Below, one piece after another: positions 35,211-44,986 of a stretch of 64,000 bases of DNA. The notes under the pieces are model-generated. The model was not told the DNA's origin, did not search any database, and saw only the letters and a list, made by a program, of their open reading frames with translations. Where the stretch lies: NCBI RefSeq assembly GCF_014904815.1, contig NZ_JACZFR010000036.1:17854-81853 (forward strand). Direction: 5' to 3'. Both the position numbers and the translations under genes were made by a program. This stretch comes from Microbulbifer taiwanensis (lineage in GTDB: Bacteria > Pseudomonadota > Gammaproteobacteria > Pseudomonadales > Cellvibrionaceae). Positions within the stretch are counted from its first letter, which is position 1. Each line of letters starts with the position of its first letter.

Positions 35211-37556
35211 CTATTTCTTCTTGCCAGCCATGGCCGCAGCGAGGATGTCGCCCATACTGCCGCGACCGCCACTGTTTTGCTGCTGGCGACTCTTGTTGTT
35301 GTGTCGCTGCGCCTGGCGGCTCTCGCGGTGGTCGCCCTTCTTGACGCCGCCGCTGCCCTGTTCTCCCGGCTCGTCGCTCATGCGCATGGACAGGCCGATA
35401 CGCTTGCGCGCCACGTCCACTTCCATCACCTTGACCTTGACGATGTCGTTGGCCTTGACCACTTCGTGCGGATCCTTGACGAATTTCTCCGACATCGCGG
35501 AGATATGGACCAGGCCGTCCTGGTGCACGCCGATATCGACGAAGGCGCCGAAGTTGGTGACGTTGGTGACTGTGCCTTCCAGCACCATACCCGGACGCAG
35601 GTCCTTGATGTCCTCCACGCCCTCTTCGAACTGGGCGGTGCGGAATTCCGGGCGCGGGTCGCGGCCGGGCTTTTCCAGCTCGGCGATGATATCGGTCACC
35701 GTCGGCATTCCAAACTTGTCGTCGGTGTAGTCGGCCGGGTTCAGGCGGCGCAGGAAGGCGGAGTCGCCGATCAGACTGTTGATCTCGCGGCCGTTCTTCT
35801 CGGCGATGCGCTTGACCACCACGTAGGACTCCGGGTGTACGCCGGACCTGTCCAGCGGATTCTCACCGCTGTTGATGCGCAGGAAGCCCGCCGCCTGCTC
35901 GAAGGCCTTGGGCCCCAGGCGCGGCACTTCTTTCAGCTGGTTGCGGTTCCTGAAGGCGCCGTGCTGGTCGCGGTAGCTGACGATATTGTTGGCGATGGAT
36001 GCGCTCAGGCCGGACACCCGCGACAGCAGCGGTGCTGAGGCGGAGTTCAGTTCGGCGCCGACGCCGTTTACACAGTCCTCGACCACCGCATCCAGGGAGC
36101 GGGCCAGCTGGGTCTGGGATACGTCGTGCTGGTACTGGCCAACGCCGATGGACTTGGGCTCGATTTTTACCAGCTCGGCGAGCGGGTCCTGCAGGCGGCG
36201 GGCGATGGAAATGGCACCGCGGATGGTCACGTCCAGGTCCGGGAACTCGCGCGCGGCGAATTCGGAGGCGGAGTACACCGAGGCGCCGGCCTCGTTCACC
36301 ATGACCTTCTGCGCGCTGAGCTTGTACTGCTTGATGGTGTCGCCGACAAATTTGTCGGTCTCGCGGCTGGCGGTGCCGTTGCCGATGGCGATCAGGCCCA
36401 CGTCGTACTTGGCGCACAGGGCGGCGATGACCGCGGCGGATTCCTGGATACGATTCTGCGGCGGTGTGGGGAATATGGCGGTGTGGTCGAGCAACTTGCC
36501 AGTGGCGTCGACGACGGCCACCTTGACGCCGGTGCGCAGGCCCGGGTCCAGGCCGATGGTGGCCTTCTGGCCCGCCGGGGCGGCCAGCAGCAGGTCCTTC
36601 AGGTTGCGGGAGAAGACCTTGATCGCCTCCTCTTCCGCTTTCTCGCGCAGCTCGCCCATCAGGTCGGTCTCGAGGCTGGTCAGCAGCTTGATGCGCCAGG
36701 TCCAGCGCACCACTTCACCCAGCCACTTGTCCGCCGGGCGGCCCTGATCCTCGATTTCCACGTGCCTGGCGATCATCGTCTCGCAGGGGTGGCCCTGGGT
36801 CGGTGCGCGCTCTTCGTCGTCCTCCAGGCCCAGGCTGATGGCCAGCACGCCCTCGTTGCGGCCGCGGAAGATGGCCAGGGCGCGGTGGCTGGGCACCTTG
36901 GCCCAGTCTTCGGCGTATTCGAAATAATCGCGGAACTTGGCGCCCTCCTGCTCCTTGCCGTCCAGTAATTTCGATTTCACCTGGCCGTCGCGCTTGAGGA
37001 ATTCGCGCAGCTTGCCCAGTAGCTCGGCATCCTCGGCGAAGCGCTCCATCAGGATGAACTTGGCACCGTCGAGGGCCGCCTTGATGTCCTTGACGTGCAG
37101 GGAGGCGTCTTCGTTATCGGTGTTGAGGTACGGCTGGGCTTCCTCTTCCGGGTTCAGGGAGGGGTTGCCGAACAGCGCATCGGCCAGCGGCTCCAGGCCG
37201 GCTTCGATGGCGATCTGGCCCTTGGTGCGGCGCTTGGGTTTGTAGGGCAGGTAGAGGTCTTCGAGGCGATTCTTGGTGTCGGCGGCATTGATCTGCTGCG
37301 CCAGCTCCGGGGTCAGCTTGCCCTGCTCGTCGATGCTCTTGAGGATGGCGGCGCGGCGCTCCTCCAGTTCGCGCAGGTAGCGCAACCGCTCTTCCAGGGT
37401 GCGCAGCTGGGTGTCGTCCAGGGCGCCGGTGACTTCCTTCCGGTAGCGGGAGATAAACGGCACTGTCGCGCCCTCGTCCAGCAGCGCCACCGCTGCGGAA
37501 ACCTGTTGCGGGCGTACGTTGAGTTCTTCGGCAATTCGGGCGTTGATATCCAGCAT
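35211..37556 (-). CDS. tex: Tex family RNA-binding transcription accessory protein
   Basis: A conserved 781-aa cytoplasmic nucleic-acid-binding protein. It starts [23 protein letters not shown] (ATG at 37556); the longer open frame upstream covers promoter DNA. Domains: Tex N-terminal helical region with [18 protein letters not shown], a YqgF/RuvX-like domain ([23 protein letters not shown]), helix-hairpin-helix repeats ([18 protein letters not shown]) and a C-terminal S1 domain ([31 protein letters not shown], about residues 640-715), then a basic tail. Tex is linked to transcription and toxin expression in Bordetella and Pseudomonas. It is divergent from an RND efflux operon. Intact. Confidence 0.97.
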   Translation of the reverse strand: MLDINARIAEELNVRPQQVSAAVALLDEGATVPFISRYRKEVTGALDDTQLRTLEERLRYLRELEERRAAILKSIDEQGKLTPELAQQINAADTKNRLEDLYLPYKPKRRTKGQIAIEAGLEPLADALFGNPSLNPEEEAQPYLNTDNEDASLHVKDIKAALDGAKFILMERFAEDAELLGKLREFLKRDGQVKSKLLDGKEQEGAKFRDYFEYAEDWAKVPSHRALAIFRGRNEGVLAISLGLEDDEERAPTQGHPCETMIARHVEIEDQGRPADKWLGEVVRWTWRIKLLTSLETDLMGELREKAEEEAIKVFSRNLKDLLLAAPAGQKATIGLDPGLRTGVKVAVVDATGKLLDHTAIFPTPPQNRIQESAAVIAALCAKYDVGLIAIGNGTASRETDKFVGDTIKQYKLSAQKVMVNEAGASVYSASEFAAREFPDLDVTIRGAISIARRLQDPLAELVKIEPKSIGVGQYQHDVSQTQLARSLDAVVEDCVNGVGAELNSASAPLLSRVSGLSASIANNIVSYRDQHGAFRNRNQLKEVPRLGPKAFEQAAGFLRINSGENPLDRSGVHPESYVVVKRIAEKNGREINSLIGDSAFLRRLNPADYTDDKFGMPTVTDIIAELEKPGRDPRPEFRTAQFEEGVEDIKDLRPGMVLEGTVTNVTNFGAFVDIGVHQDGLVHISAMSEKFVKDPHEVVKANDIVKVKVMEVDVARKRIGLSMRMSDEPGEQGSGGVKKGDHRESRQAQRHNNKSRQQQNSGGRGSMGDILAAAMAGKKK

Positions 37557-37841
37557 CTTGTTTTTAAATCCGTACTGCGGGCTTCTACATCTGCATGGGC
37601 GCACGGGGGGCGTCCATACGGGGCAAATTCGGTGGGGCATTATGCGCGAGGCGCGCGCAGTGAGAAAGGTTTGACCGCGGTCTCTCCCTCGCGGCCTGGT
37701 TATTTGCGGCCATTTGCGGCGAAGTGCAGCCGCTTGCGACAGCCTGCATCCAAAATGGCTTCCCTCGTCGTCGAACTCCAGTAGAATGCGCAACTAGCTA
37801 AATTTTGATCAATTTCCGTCCTGTCCGGGTTGAGGGTATTT

Positions 37842-39089
37842 GTGAAAATTTCCAACAAAAACAAGTTTTTGGCGATTGTTGTTATCGCCGGCGTCGCCGC
37901 CATAGCCTTGGTATCGGTCCTGGCACCGAAACCTGAGGAAAAAGTTGCCGAGGCGGCGGTGCCGCCTGTGGCCGATGTCCTCTACGCCGAGCCGGGCCGC
38001 CAGACATTGCTGGTGCCCAGCCAGGGTACGGTGCACGCGCGCCACGAGATTGAGGTGGTGGCGCGGGTCGGCGGTGTGATCGAGAGCGTGAACGATGCCT
38101 TCGTGCCCGGCGGCTTCTTCGCCGATGGTGACTCCCTGGTACAGATTGAGTCGGCGGACTATGCGCACCAGCTGACCCGCGCCGAGGCGCAGCTGGCCAA
38201 TGCCAAGTCCACCCTGGCGCAGGAGCAGGGCCGCGCCAAGCAGGCCAAGCGCGAGTGGCGCGACCTGGGCAGCAAGGCTGCCAACGACCTCTTCCTGCGC
38301 CAACCGCAACTGTCTGCCGCCGAGGCCGCCGTGGCCGCCGCCCGCGCCGACCGCGACCAGGCCAGGCTGGACCTGCAGCGCACCCGGGTGCAGGCGCCCT
38401 TCGCCGGCCGTGTGGTCGAGACCTTCGTCGACCTGGGCCAGTACATCACCCCCGGCACCAAACTGGCCAGGATTCACAGCACCGGTATCGCCGAGGTGCG
38501 CCTGCCGCTGACCGACCACCAGCTGTCCCTGCTGGACCTGCCCCTGGGCCAGTCGATTAAGAATGGTCCGGCGGTGCGCCTGGCTGCACAGATCGCCGGC
38601 CGGCAGCGCGAGTGGCGCGGCGAGATAGTGCGCACCGAGGCCAGCATCGATCCCAACAGCCGTTTCGTCTACGCGGTGGCCCAGGTACAGAACCCCTACA
38701 AGGGCGAGGCACCGCTGGTGAACGGTCTCTTCGTCGAGGCGGATATCGCCGGCAAGACCCTCGACAACATCATTCGCCTGCCGCGCCAGGCCCTGCACGA
38801 GGGCGACCACCTGCTGGTGCTGGATGCGGAGAACAAACTGGTATTCAAGGATGTGCAGCTGCTGCAGGCGGTGAAAGAGGAAGTCTGGGTGCGCGGCGAT
38901 GTCACCCCGGGCGAGCGCGTCATCGTATCCAGCCTCGGCTACTCCCGCGAGGGTATGGTGATCACTGCCAATCCGCTGAACGAAAAGCCGACCGGCCTGT
39001 TGCTGGGCGAAGAGGGCGATGATGCCGACTCGACCGCCAGTGCCGCCGCTGCCAATCCGGCCGCGGGCGTCGCGCAGGGGGCGCGCTGA
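37842..39089 (+). CDS. RND efflux periplasmic adaptor (membrane fusion protein)
   Basis: A 415-aa HlyD/AcrA-type adaptor. GTG 37842 (VKISNKNKFLAIVVIAGVAA) follows GAGGG at good distance; TTG 37830 is an alternative. An N-terminal anchor helix leads to a lipoyl-like half (VVARVGGVIESVNDAFVPGGFFADGDSLVQI), a coiled-coil hairpin (~100-170, rich in Ala/Glu/Arg), the second lipoyl half (TRVQAPFAGRVVETFVDLGQYITPG) and beta-barrel segments. It connects the RND pump to an outer membrane channel. The pump gene follows 3 bases after its stop. No outer membrane factor gene is present, so a shared TolC-type channel is likely. Confidence 0.94.
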   Translation: MKISNKNKFLAIVVIAGVAAIALVSVLAPKPEEKVAEAAVPPVADVLYAEPGRQTLLVPSQGTVHARHEIEVVARVGGVIESVNDAFVPGGFFADGDSLVQIESADYAHQLTRAEAQLANAKSTLAQEQGRAKQAKREWRDLGSKAANDLFLRQPQLSAAEAAVAAARADRDQARLDLQRTRVQAPFAGRVVETFVDLGQYITPGTKLARIHSTGIAEVRLPLTDHQLSLLDLPLGQSIKNGPAVRLAAQIAGRQREWRGEIVRTEASIDPNSRFVYAVAQVQNPYKGEAPLVNGLFVEADIAGKTLDNIIRLPRQALHEGDHLLVLDAENKLVFKDVQLLQAVKEEVWVRGDVTPGERVIVSSLGYSREGMVITANPLNEKPTGLLLGEEGDDADSTASAAAANPAAGVAQGAR

Positions 39090-39091
39090 TC

Positions 39092-42000
39092 ATGCAGGGC
39101 ATCATTCAATGGTTCGTTCGCAACAGTAAGGCCGCCAACCTGCTGATGATCATGATCCTCATCGGCGGCGTATTCGGCATTTCCCATATCGGCCGCGAAG
39201 TGTTCCCGGCCATCAATCCGGGCATAGTGCGCGTCGATATCAGTTACCCGGGCGCCGGCCCGGCGGAAGTGGAGCAACAGGTCACCCAGCGGATCGAGCA
39301 GGCCATCTCCGACGTCAAGGGCATCAAGGAGGTGAGCTCCTTCTCCCGCCGCAGCCACAGTACCGTGCGGGTAGAGACCGTGGACGGCTACGATGAGCTG
39401 CGCCTGCTGAACGACATCAAGGTGCAGGTGGACTCCATCAGTACCTTCCCCGCGGATATCGAGCGCACGGTGGTCTCGCTGGAGGAGTGGTCGACGCAGA
39501 TAATGCATATCGCCATCGGCGGCCCCGTGTCCCAGCGCCAGCTGAAGGACACGGCGCTGGACATGCGCGACAAGCTGCTGCTGATTCCCGGCGTGCGCCA
39601 GGTGGACGTCTGGGGTGATCGCGCCGACGAGGTGTCCATCGAGGTCTCCGAACTGGACCTGCGCCGCTACAACCTGAGCTTCGACGATGTCGCCAATGCG
39701 GTGCGCCGCTCCTCGCTGGACCTGCCGGCGGGTATGGTGCGTTCCGACCGCGGTGATATCCAGGTGCAGACCCGCGGCCAGGCCTACACCGCCGACGATT
39801 TCGCGCGCATCCCGCTGGTGAGCCGCGCCGACGGCACCCAGCTGCTGCTCGGCGACGTGGCGGATATCGAGGACGGTTTCGAGGAAGAGAGCGGCGTGAT
39901 CCGCTTCAACGGCAACCCGGCCATGAACCTGCGCGTGCTGCAGGGGGATCCGCTGGATGTGGTGGCCACCGCCGATGCGATCAAGGAATTCATGGCCGAG
40001 GCCCGCGAGCAGCTGCCGCCGGGTATGGAGTTCGATATCTGGTTCGACTTCTCCAAGGCCTACGAGGGCCGCATGAACCTGCTGGCCGGCAACGCCCTCG
40101 GCGGCCTGGTGCTGGTGTTCGTGCTGCTGATGCTGTTCCTGCGCCCGGCGCTGGCGGTGTGGGTGACCATCGGTATCGCCACTGCCTTTATGGGCGCCCT
40201 GTGGCTGCTGCCGGTGACCGGCGTGACCCTGAACATGCTGTCGCTGTTCGCCTTCCTGCTGATCCTGGGGATTGTCGTCGACGACGCCATCATCGTCGGC
40301 GAGGCGGTGCACGCGGCCCACGACCGCGGCGTGACCGGCCTGGCGGCGGCGGAAGAGGGCGTGAAGCAGGTGTCCTCGCCGGTGATCTTCGCCGTGGTGT
40401 CCACCATGGTGTTCTTCATACCCATGCTGTTCCTGCCCGGCTATACCGCGCAGATGATGCTGTCGCTGCCGGTGGTGGTATTGCTGGCGCTGTTCTTCTC
40501 ACTGATCGAGTCGCTGCTGATTCTGCCGGCGCACCTGGTGAACCTGAAGCCGGAAAAGCAGGCCACTTCCGGCGCGGGCGTCAAGCTGCAGAAATTGCGC
40601 GGCAAGTTTGCCGGTGCCATGAAAGTGGCGGGCGACAAGTACTATATGCCGCTGCTGGAGAAATCCCTCAGCAGCAGCCGCGTCACGGTAATGATCTTCC
40701 TGATGGCACTGCTGCTCTCCTTCGCGGTGTTCAAGGGCGGTTATATCGGCTCCTCCTTCTCGCCCAAGGTGCCCTCCGACCTACTGGAGTTGAATACCGT
40801 CATGGCGCCCGGCGAATCCTTCGAGGAAGCCAAGCGGGTCATGGAGCAGTTCGAGCGCGCCGGCGACCGGCTGGCGGAAGACAAGGACATGCTGGCGCTG
40901 AACAACGGCGTGCCCTTTGTGAAAAACACCATGGTGTTCCTGTGGCGCGGCAATATCCACGTGCTGCTGCAGCTCACCGATGGCGAAGAGCGCGATGTCA
41001 CCTCCGAGCAGCTGGCGCTGCGCTGGCGCGAATTTATCGGCGAGCTACCCGCCAGCGTGGAGGAGATGAATATCTCCGCCACCATCGGCGAGGACGGTGC
41101 CGGCATGTCCGTAAACCTGAGCACCGCCTCCGGCGACATGGCCGAGCTGCGCGCCGCCGCCGACGCGGTGAAGGAAGCGCTGGACGGCTACGCCGGCGTC
41201 TACGACGTACGCGACAACCTGACCAGTGCGCGCAAGGATATCGAGATACAGCTCAAGCCCCACGCCACCAATATGGGCATCGGCCTCGCCGACGTGGCCA
41301 AGCAGGTGCGCCAGGGCTTCTACGGCGAGGAGGTGCAGCGCATTCCCCGCGGCCGCGAGGATGTGCGCGTGATGGTGCGCTACCCGCAGGAGGAGCGCGC
41401 CAGTGAGGAGCAGATGGACCGCATCCGTATCCGCACCAACCAGGGCGAGATCCCCTTCAGCGCCGTGGCGGACGCCGTCTATGTGCCCGGTTACACCACC
41501 ATCCGCAGGACCGACCGCGAGCGCACGGTGCGCATCACCGCGGAACTGACCCCGGGCACATCCAGCGCCCACGAGATACTGCAGCAGCTGCGCGAGAAGC
41601 AGGTGCCGGAGTGGGAGAAGCAGTTCCCCGGCTTCTCCCTGAAGACCGCCGGTGAAATGCAGGAGGAACAGGAATTCAACGGCGCCATCATCGCCTTCTT
41701 CGTGCTGTCGCTGTTCACCATCTACGCGCTGCTGGCGATTGCCTTCCGCTCCTACTCGCAGCCGCTGCTGATCCTGACTGCGGTGCCCTTCGGCTTCTTC
41801 GGCGCTGTGTTCGGCCACCTGCTGATGGGCCACGATATGAGTATCATGTCCATGCTCGGCTTCCTCGCCGCCGCCGGCGTGGTGGTGAACGACAACCTGG
41901 TATTGATGGATCGCATCAACCAGCTGCGTGCCGGGGGCATGGCGGTGATGGATGCAGTGGTACAGGCGGGCCGCGACCGCTTCCGCCCGATTATCCTCAC

Positions 42001-42229
42001 CTCCATCACCACCTTTATCGGCCTGGTGCCGATCATGTTCGAGCGCTCTATCCAGGCGCAGTTCCTGATTCCGATGGTGATCAGCCTCGCCTTCGGCGTG
42101 CTCTTTGCCACCGCGGTGACCCTGATCCTGGTGCCGAACCTGTACAAGGTGATCGAGGTGCTGCGCCAGAAAATGGGGGGCCGCAAGGGCGGCGAGGCGC
42201 AGGTACATATTTCCCTGGAAAATACCTGA
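39092..42229 (+). CDS. RND multidrug efflux permease (HAE-type)
   Basis: Proton-driven inner membrane pump of 1,045 aa, a typical RND length. There are two halves with large periplasmic loops; transmembrane helix 4 carries the proton-relay pair in LGIVVDDAIIVGEAVHAA. Conserved blocks include YPGAGPAEVEQQVTQRIEQA near residue 50, DISVEV-like EVSIEVSELDLRRY, and in the second half GVVVNDNLVLMDRIN and RFRPIILTSITTFIGLVPIM. The sequence is closer to the less studied HAE/NolG-like branch than to AcrB. Substrate unknown. It forms an operon with the adaptor gene; a terminator lies after a 170-base repeat-bearing spacer. Confidence 0.95.
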   Translation: MQGIIQWFVRNSKAANLLMIMILIGGVFGISHIGREVFPAINPGIVRVDISYPGAGPAEVEQQVTQRIEQAISDVKGIKEVSSFSRRSHSTVRVETVDGYDELRLLNDIKVQVDSISTFPADIERTVVSLEEWSTQIMHIAIGGPVSQRQLKDTALDMRDKLLLIPGVRQVDVWGDRADEVSIEVSELDLRRYNLSFDDVANAVRRSSLDLPAGMVRSDRGDIQVQTRGQAYTADDFARIPLVSRADGTQLLLGDVADIEDGFEEESGVIRFNGNPAMNLRVLQGDPLDVVATADAIKEFMAEAREQLPPGMEFDIWFDFSKAYEGRMNLLAGNALGGLVLVFVLLMLFLRPALAVWVTIGIATAFMGALWLLPVTGVTLNMLSLFAFLLILGIVVDDAIIVGEAVHAAHDRGVTGLAAAEEGVKQVSSPVIFAVVSTMVFFIPMLFLPGYTAQMMLSLPVVVLLALFFSLIESLLILPAHLVNLKPEKQATSGAGVKLQKLRGKFAGAMKVAGDKYYMPLLEKSLSSSRVTVMIFLMALLLSFAVFKGGYIGSSFSPKVPSDLLELNTVMAPGESFEEAKRVMEQFERAGDRLAEDKDMLALNNGVPFVKNTMVFLWRGNIHVLLQLTDGEERDVTSEQLALRWREFIGELPASVEEMNISATIGEDGAGMSVNLSTASGDMAELRAAADAVKEALDGYAGVYDVRDNLTSARKDIEIQLKPHATNMGIGLADVAKQVRQGFYGEEVQRIPRGREDVRVMVRYPQEERASEEQMDRIRIRTNQGEIPFSAVADAVYVPGYTTIRRTDRERTVRITAELTPGTSSAHEILQQLREKQVPEWEKQFPGFSLKTAGEMQEEQEFNGAIIAFFVLSLFTIYALLAIAFRSYSQPLLILTAVPFGFFGAVFGHLLMGHDMSIMSMLGFLAAAGVVVNDNLVLMDRINQLRAGGMAVMDAVVQAGRDRFRPIILTSITTFIGLVPIMFERSIQAQFLIPMVISLAFGVLFATAVTLILVPNLYKVIEVLRQKMGGRKGGEAQVHISLENT

Positions 42230-42238
42230 TGCCCTGAC

Positions 42239-42335
42239 CTCCCCTCCCCCATTTATGGGACAAATGTGCCTGGAGCAAATTTGGACGCCGAAGGCGCCCG
42301 CGAAGCGGGCGAGCGCCAGGGATGGCGCGAGTCAC
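42239..42335. repeat. Second intergenic repeat family, copy 1
   Basis: CCCCTCCCCCATTTATGGGA, then CAAATTTGGACGCC and GGGATGGCGCGAGTCA. It corresponds to the copy at 45675-45742 with a 30-base insertion (GAAGGCGCCCGCGAAGCGGG, itself palindromic). It lies after the RND pump gene. Confidence 0.6.
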
Positions 42336-42404
42336 TGGGGCCGGGGGAGAGCGTGCGAGTCCATTGCGCGGCCCCACACTAAGTGCCTAAACTATCCACC
42401 AATC

Positions 42405-42432
42405 AAACGCCGACTCAGAGTCGGCGTTTTTG
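42405..42432 (+). terminator. Rho-independent terminator of the RND operon
   Basis: AACGCCGACT and AGTCGGCGTT form a 10-bp stem with a CAG loop, followed by further T bases. It lies 28 bases before the rsmE start. Confidence 0.85.
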
Positions 42433-42459
42433 TATGTCTAATTAAAGGAATTCCCCGGA

Positions 42460-43194
42460 ATGCGCATCCCGCGTATCTTTTCCCCCGAGCCTCTGGCCGG
42501 CCGCAGCGAACTGGAACTGGACGAGGCTGCCTCCCGTCACCTGGTCAAGGTGTTGCGCCTGGGCACCGGCCGCCCGCTGGTCCTGTTCGACGGCAACGGC
42601 GGCGAGTACAGCGCGGAACTGGTCGAAACCGGCAAGCGGGCGCGGGTGCGTCTGGGGGACTTCAGTAACGGGGACCGCCAGTCGCCCCTGGCGCTGACCC
42701 TGGCCATCGGCATCTCCCGCGGCGACCGCTTCGACTGGGTGATACAAAAGGCCACCGAGCTGGGCGCGACGGCAATTCAGCCATTGTGGACCTCCCGCTG
42801 CGAGGTAAAACTTTCCGGCGAGCGGTTGCAGAAAAAACTCGCACACTGGCGCCAGATAGCCGCCAGTGCCTGCGAGCAGTGCCAGCGCAACCGCCTGCCG
42901 GTGATTGCCGAACCGCTGAAGCTGGCGCAATATCTCGACCGTGCGGAAAGCGAACTGAAGCTGGTGTTGCACCACCGCACCGAGCTGGACCTGCGCCAGC
43001 TGGAAAACGAGCGCGGCCGGCCCGAATCGGCATTACTGCTGGTAGGCCCCGAGGGCGGCCTGTCACAGGCGGAAATAGACGCCGCCCTGGGGCGGGAGTT
43101 TGTGCCGCTGCGCCTGGGCCCACGGGTACTGCGCACCGAGACGGCGCCGGTGGCAGCGCTGTCGGTACTGCAGTTCCAGTGGGGCGACCTGTAG
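42460..43194 (+). CDS. rsmE: 16S rRNA (uracil(1498)-N(3))-methyltransferase
   Basis: SPOUT-class methyltransferase of 244 aa that makes m3U1498 in 16S rRNA. The N-terminal PUA-like part has RIFSPEPLAGRSELELDEAASRHLVKVLRLGTG; the knot region carries QKATELGATAIQPLWTSRCEV, LLVGPEGGLSQAEID and LRLGPRVLRTETAPVAAL, the SAM-binding trefoil signature. It starts MRIPRIFSPE shortly after a terminator, so it has its own promoter or depends on read-through. The stop codon TAG is itself part of a long inverted repeat. Confidence 0.96.
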   Translation: MRIPRIFSPEPLAGRSELELDEAASRHLVKVLRLGTGRPLVLFDGNGGEYSAELVETGKRARVRLGDFSNGDRQSPLALTLAIGISRGDRFDWVIQKATELGATAIQPLWTSRCEVKLSGERLQKKLAHWRQIAASACEQCQRNRLPVIAEPLKLAQYLDRAESELKLVLHHRTELDLRQLENERGRPESALLLVGPEGGLSQAEIDAALGREFVPLRLGPRVLRTETAPVAALSVLQFQWGDL

Positions 43195-43245
43195 GGTGCG
43201 CCGCGCGCACCATTCGCCCTGTCTGGTGCGCACGGCGCACCCTAC
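43191..43245. repeat. Long inverted repeat overlapping the rsmE stop codon
   Basis: Arms of 22 bases (43191-43212 and 43224-43245, core GGGTGCGCCG / CGGCGCACCC) pair with one mismatch around an 11-base loop. One arm recurs at 6644-6664. There is no T run, so it is a dispersed repeat or RNA-stabilising hairpin rather than a standard terminator. Confidence 0.8.
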
Positions 43246-43277
43246 CCTTAGTCAGAAACCAAGTTATGGAGAACTCA

Positions 43278-43643
43278 ATGGTCAAACTGATCCTGTGGCT
43301 GCTGGGCCTGGCGATCATCGCCCTGTCTGTCGCCATCATCGTACAGCCGCAGCTGGCGCGGACCATCAGTGAGCGCCTGAATGAAACCGGCTACGCGGTA
43401 TCCGCCTGGGCGCGCATTGTGATCGGCCTGATTCTGCTGCTGATCGCCGACACCCGCGCCTGGAATATCCTCTTCAATGCACTCGGCGTACTGATAGTGC
43501 TGGCCGGCGCCTATATGCTGCATATCGGATTCGAGCGCAGCAAGGCGCTGGCGCTGCGGATAGCGCAGGGCAATGAGAATTTCCTGCGCGTCAGTGGTGC
43601 CGTGGGCGTTCTGCTCGGCCTTCTGCTTATCTCGGCGAGCTAG
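43278..43643 (+). CDS. Small inner membrane protein
   Basis: A 121-aa protein starting MVKLILWLLGLAIIALSVAI (ATG at 43278, GGAG eight bases upstream). Four hydrophobic segments are visible: residues 3-25, ~48-64, ~68-86 and ~105-121, with QPQLARTISERLNETGYAV between the first two. I do not recognise the family; small four-helix proteins near HAD phosphatases are common. It ends eight bases before the HAD gene and is probably co-transcribed with it. Role unknown. Confidence 0.75.
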   Translation: MVKLILWLLGLAIIALSVAIIVQPQLARTISERLNETGYAVSAWARIVIGLILLLIADTRAWNILFNALGVLIVLAGAYMLHIGFERSKALALRIAQGNENFLRVSGAVGVLLGLLLISAS

Positions 43644-43651
43644 GGGCTCTT

Positions 43652-44299
43652 ATGTTTGCCACCGAACTGGTCATCTTCGATTGCGACGGCGTGTTGGTGG
43701 ACAGCGAGAGTATTGTCTGCCGCATTCTTGCCGAAGAGATGAACAAGCTGGGTATGGAGACCACGGCCGAGGAACTGGACGAGCAGTTCAGCGGTCGCCC
43801 GGCGCAGGACTGCCTGCTGGAAATCGAAACCCGTTTCGGCGGCCCGCTGCCGGACCACTATTTCGGCAATACCGAACGGCGCATTCGCGAGGCGTTTCAC
43901 GCGGAGCTGGACTCGGTGGCCGGAATCGAGGACCTGCTCGACCACCTGCTGCAGATCAACCTGCAGAGCTGCGTCGCCTCCTCCGGCTCCCACGAGAAGA
44001 TGCGCGTGACTCTCAACAAGACGGGTCTCTACGAGTATTTCGACGGGCGCATCTTCAGTGCCGAAGATGTTTCCCGCGGCAAACCACATCCGGACCTGTT
44101 CCTGCACGCGGCCCGGACCATGGGGGTGGAGCCGCAACACTGCCTGGTGGTGGAGGACTCCATCGCCGGGGTCAGGGCGGCGGTGGCTGCCGGCATGCCG
44201 GTGGTCGGCTACAGCACCCATCCGGTGCGCGCGCCGCAACTGGAAAAGTCCGGCGCGCGGGTGATCAGCGATCTGATGGCGGTGCTGAATTTCCTCTGA
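43652..44299 (+). CDS. HAD family hydrolase, subfamily IA
   Basis: A 215-aa phosphatase. Motif I FDCDGVLVD has the nucleophile Asp10 and acid/base Asp12; motif II is SSGS; motif III is the Lys in GKPHPDLF; motif IV is VVEDSIAGVRAA. The helical cap between residues 15 and 85 (ESIVCRILAEEMNKLGMETTAEEL) is of the beta-phosphoglucomutase/phosphoglycolate phosphatase type. The substrate is likely a small sugar phosphate or nucleotide; it cannot be named from sequence. Confidence 0.92.
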   Translation: MFATELVIFDCDGVLVDSESIVCRILAEEMNKLGMETTAEELDEQFSGRPAQDCLLEIETRFGGPLPDHYFGNTERRIREAFHAELDSVAGIEDLLDHLLQINLQSCVASSGSHEKMRVTLNKTGLYEYFDGRIFSAEDVSRGKPHPDLFLHAARTMGVEPQHCLVVEDSIAGVRAAVAAGMPVVGYSTHPVRAPQLEKSGARVISDLMAVLNFL

Positions 44300-44371
44300 A
44301 TATCTGCCCCTGTGGGGAAGTTGCCGGCGACACTAGAATTCTGCCGACGCCAGCCAACCGGGAGTACCCCT

Positions 44372-44986
44372 ATGGGCAGCCCCTGCAATTCTCCGTCCCT
44401 GGCGGCGGGCCTGTTGCTGGGCACCGCCCTGATACTGGGCGGCTGCTATGACCCACACAAGAAATACACCCTGGATCCGCTCACCGAAGTGAAGGCCAGC
44501 GAGGGCGAAGAGGCCGCGCGCGCGGCGGCGCCCTTTGCCGATGAGCTGGTGCGCTATCTGCGTGGGAAACCACGGGACGGCGGCGATACCTTTGTACTAC
44601 AGCTGGAATTCGAGCCCGGTGGCTTTGCGCCGCGGATGGATACCATTGGCGACCTGGAGGCGCTGCTGGTGATCATGCGCGACTTCCCCGGCCTGCGTGT
44701 CGCCGTCGAGGGGCACACCGACAACGAGGGCGAGGCGGAGAAGAACCTGAAACTGTCACAGTGGCGGGCCGACTGGGTGCGGAGCTTCCTGCTGGAGCGC
44801 GGCATCGCCGGGGACAGGGTACAGGCCGCGGGTTTCGGCGACACGGATCCCATTGCCGACAATGGCACCCCGGCGGGACAGAAAAAGAATCGCCGCCTGG
44901 TGATCCGCATATTGAACTTCGATCGCCAGTCCGCGGCCATATCGGCACCGTCCCCATCAGCACCACCTCGGCTGCATTCCCAATAG
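44372..44986 (+). CDS. OmpA-domain lipoprotein
   Basis: A 204-aa predicted lipoprotein starting MGSPCNSPSLAAGLLLGTALILGGC with GGGAG upstream; lipobox L-G-G-C. The C-terminal OmpA/MotB peptidoglycan-binding domain (about 85-185) shows LRVAVEGHTDNEGEAEKNLKLSQWRADWVRSFLLERGI and AAGFGDTDPIADNGTPAGQKKNRRLVI, including the Asp and Arg that grip diaminopimelate. It probably tethers the outer membrane to the cell wall. The stop codon lies within a perfect GCATTCCC/GGGAATGC hairpin. Confidence 0.92.
   Translation: MGSPCNSPSLAAGLLLGTALILGGCYDPHKKYTLDPLTEVKASEGEEAARAAAPFADELVRYLRGKPRDGGDTFVLQLEFEPGGFAPRMDTIGDLEALLVIMRDFPGLRVAVEGHTDNEGEAEKNLKLSQWRADWVRSFLLERGIAGDRVQAAGFGDTDPIADNGTPAGQKKNRRLVIRILNFDRQSAAISAPSPSAPPRLHSQ

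Noticed and set aside
42786..43277. N-terminal extension of the small membrane protein into rsmE
   Set aside because: It overlaps rsmE in another frame and crosses the long inverted repeat; ATG 43278 has a proper ribosome site and starts a membrane helix.
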